NCBI RefSeq assembly: GCF_002831585.1
Contig: NZ_CP025113.1
Coordinates: 3,363,001-3,427,000 of the forward strand
Direction of reading: 5' to 3'
Source of the DNA: Bradyrhizobium sp. SK17
GTDB lineage: Bacteria; Pseudomonadota; Alphaproteobacteria; Rhizobiales; Xanthobacteraceae
Length of the DNA: 64,000 nt
Both the position numbers and the translations under genes were made by a program. This document shows, piece by piece, positions 63,744 through 64,000 of this stretch. Numbering within the stretch: the stretch's first letter is position 1; each line of letters opens with the position of its first letter. The notes under the pieces are model-generated. The model had not been told where the DNA came from, searched no databases, and saw nothing but the letters and a program-made list of their open reading frames with translations.

Positions 63744-64000
63744 TCACTCGTCCAGGTAAGTGCTTGAAATCACAGAAAATGCGAACACCCTCCGAGCGCA
63801 CCATAAACCCACGTTTAGTCTCGAGGTCGCCGGCCGCTGTACCGTCGCAGGTTCAAATCGCGTCCCCGCAACCATCTCAACTTGCGATCGGCCCGCCCCT
63901 CCGGCGGGCCCTTTGCTTTTGAGCGAAATTGCGAGAATTCCGGCCAGATCGCCACGAACGTCGATCTGAAGCTCGCCATTCCCGGGCGTCAGGATGATCT
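63744..64000 (-). CDS. Large serine recombinase, C-terminal end (continues beyond window)
   Basis: The minus-strand frame enters from the right edge and reads IILTPGNGELQIDVRGDLAG, then ILAISLKSKGPAGGAGRSQVE, and continues antisense through the tRNA-like part to a stop at 63744. The same C-terminal end occurs, damaged, at 50901-51401. Whether the rest of the recombinase is intact cannot be seen. Confidence 0.6.
   Translation of the reverse strand, partial: IILTPGNGELQIDVRGDLAGILAISLKSKGPAGGAGRSQVEMVAGTRFEPATVQRPATSRLNVGLWCARRVFAFSVISSTYLDE
63763..64000. repeat. Direct repeat, copy B
   Basis: Second copy of the repeat at 50995-51220, same orientation, beginning TTGAAATC and running to the window edge. 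With copy A it brackets about 12.5 kb holding the ribose-type transporter, propellers, dehydrogenase and CoA transferase. It contains the hairpin GGCCCGCC / GGCGGGCC (63890-63908) that is shortened in copy A. Confidence 0.85.

Noticed and set aside
1..64000. CRISPR arrays, phage structural genes or a plasmid/phage origin
   Set aside because: No regularly spaced short repeats, capsid, portal or replication genes were seen. The only mobile signals are the IS element, the transposase relic and the recombinase/tRNA repeats.

Overview
The window looks like accessory chromosome of an alphaproteobacterium close to Bradyrhizobium (Rhizobiales). The evidence is high G+C, an Omp2-type porin, large FUSC and HlyD efflux proteins, a beta-keto acid cleavage enzyme, and many LivFGHMK-type ABC importers and short-chain dehydrogenases. 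This placement comes from protein style only; no rRNA or housekeeping locus is present. Most genes are small catabolic or transport modules, each next to its own LysR, LacI, AraC or TetR regulator.

Layout. (1) 1-7.2 kb: 3' part of a pyruvate:quinone oxidoreductase, a CydAB/CIO-type quinol oxidase (cydB frameshifted), then an AaeB/AaeX/AaeA-like efflux operon. (2) 7.2-10.8 kb: a 31-codon transposase relic, a complete IS21-family element and an MFS transporter that lost its 5' end there, then an outer-membrane protein. (3) 12.1-17.2 kb: a minus-strand operon (intradiol dioxygenase, SDR, beta-keto acid cleavage enzyme, MDR, cupin) divergent from a LacI regulator, with two LacI-type palindromes between them. 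(4) 17.3-23.0 kb: YcaC-like hydrolase with a Tat-type leader, LysR, pirin, WrbA, exported alpha/beta hydrolase, AraC. (5) 23.1-42.4 kb: a large catabolic region with two TetR paralogues about 82% identical and three copies of an 18-bp palindrome (24015, 28997, 41178). It holds an SMP-30 protein, quinone-oxidoreductase, cupin, acetoacetate-decarboxylase-like and Ayg1-like hydrolase genes, a porin, an NTF2-like protein, a Tat-exported binding protein, SDRs, LivHMGF, an FAH-family enzyme and a cyclase. (6) 42.5-50.6 kb: a LysR gene with an internal stop, a rearrangement scar joining a truncated tannase to a carboxylesterase fragment, and a TetR-controlled intact liv operon. (7) 50.6-64 kb: a tRNA 3'-half relic, then a segment between two copies of a repeat of about 225 bp (serine-recombinase C-terminus plus tRNA-3'-end-like sequence). 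It carries a ribose-type ABC importer, one permease of which is fused to an SMP-30-like propeller, a second propeller protein, a zinc alcohol dehydrogenase, an aldehyde dehydrogenase relic, a CoA transferase and a LysR regulator.

How the genes work together. Each module pairs uptake (porin, binding protein, ABC importer) with hydrolases, dehydrogenases and ring-cleavage or keto-acid-cleavage enzymes, so the region feeds unusual aromatic, ketone or lactone compounds into central metabolism. The two most promising leads are the regulon marked by the 18-bp palindrome and the permease-propeller transport module in the repeat-bounded island.

Caution on sequence quality. Six places in plus-strand genes read correctly only if one G is added to a run of four to six G (cydB, livH, livG twice, the permease-propeller fusion, and the end of the second propeller gene). 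This shared pattern points to homopolymer errors in the assembly at least as much as to gene decay.
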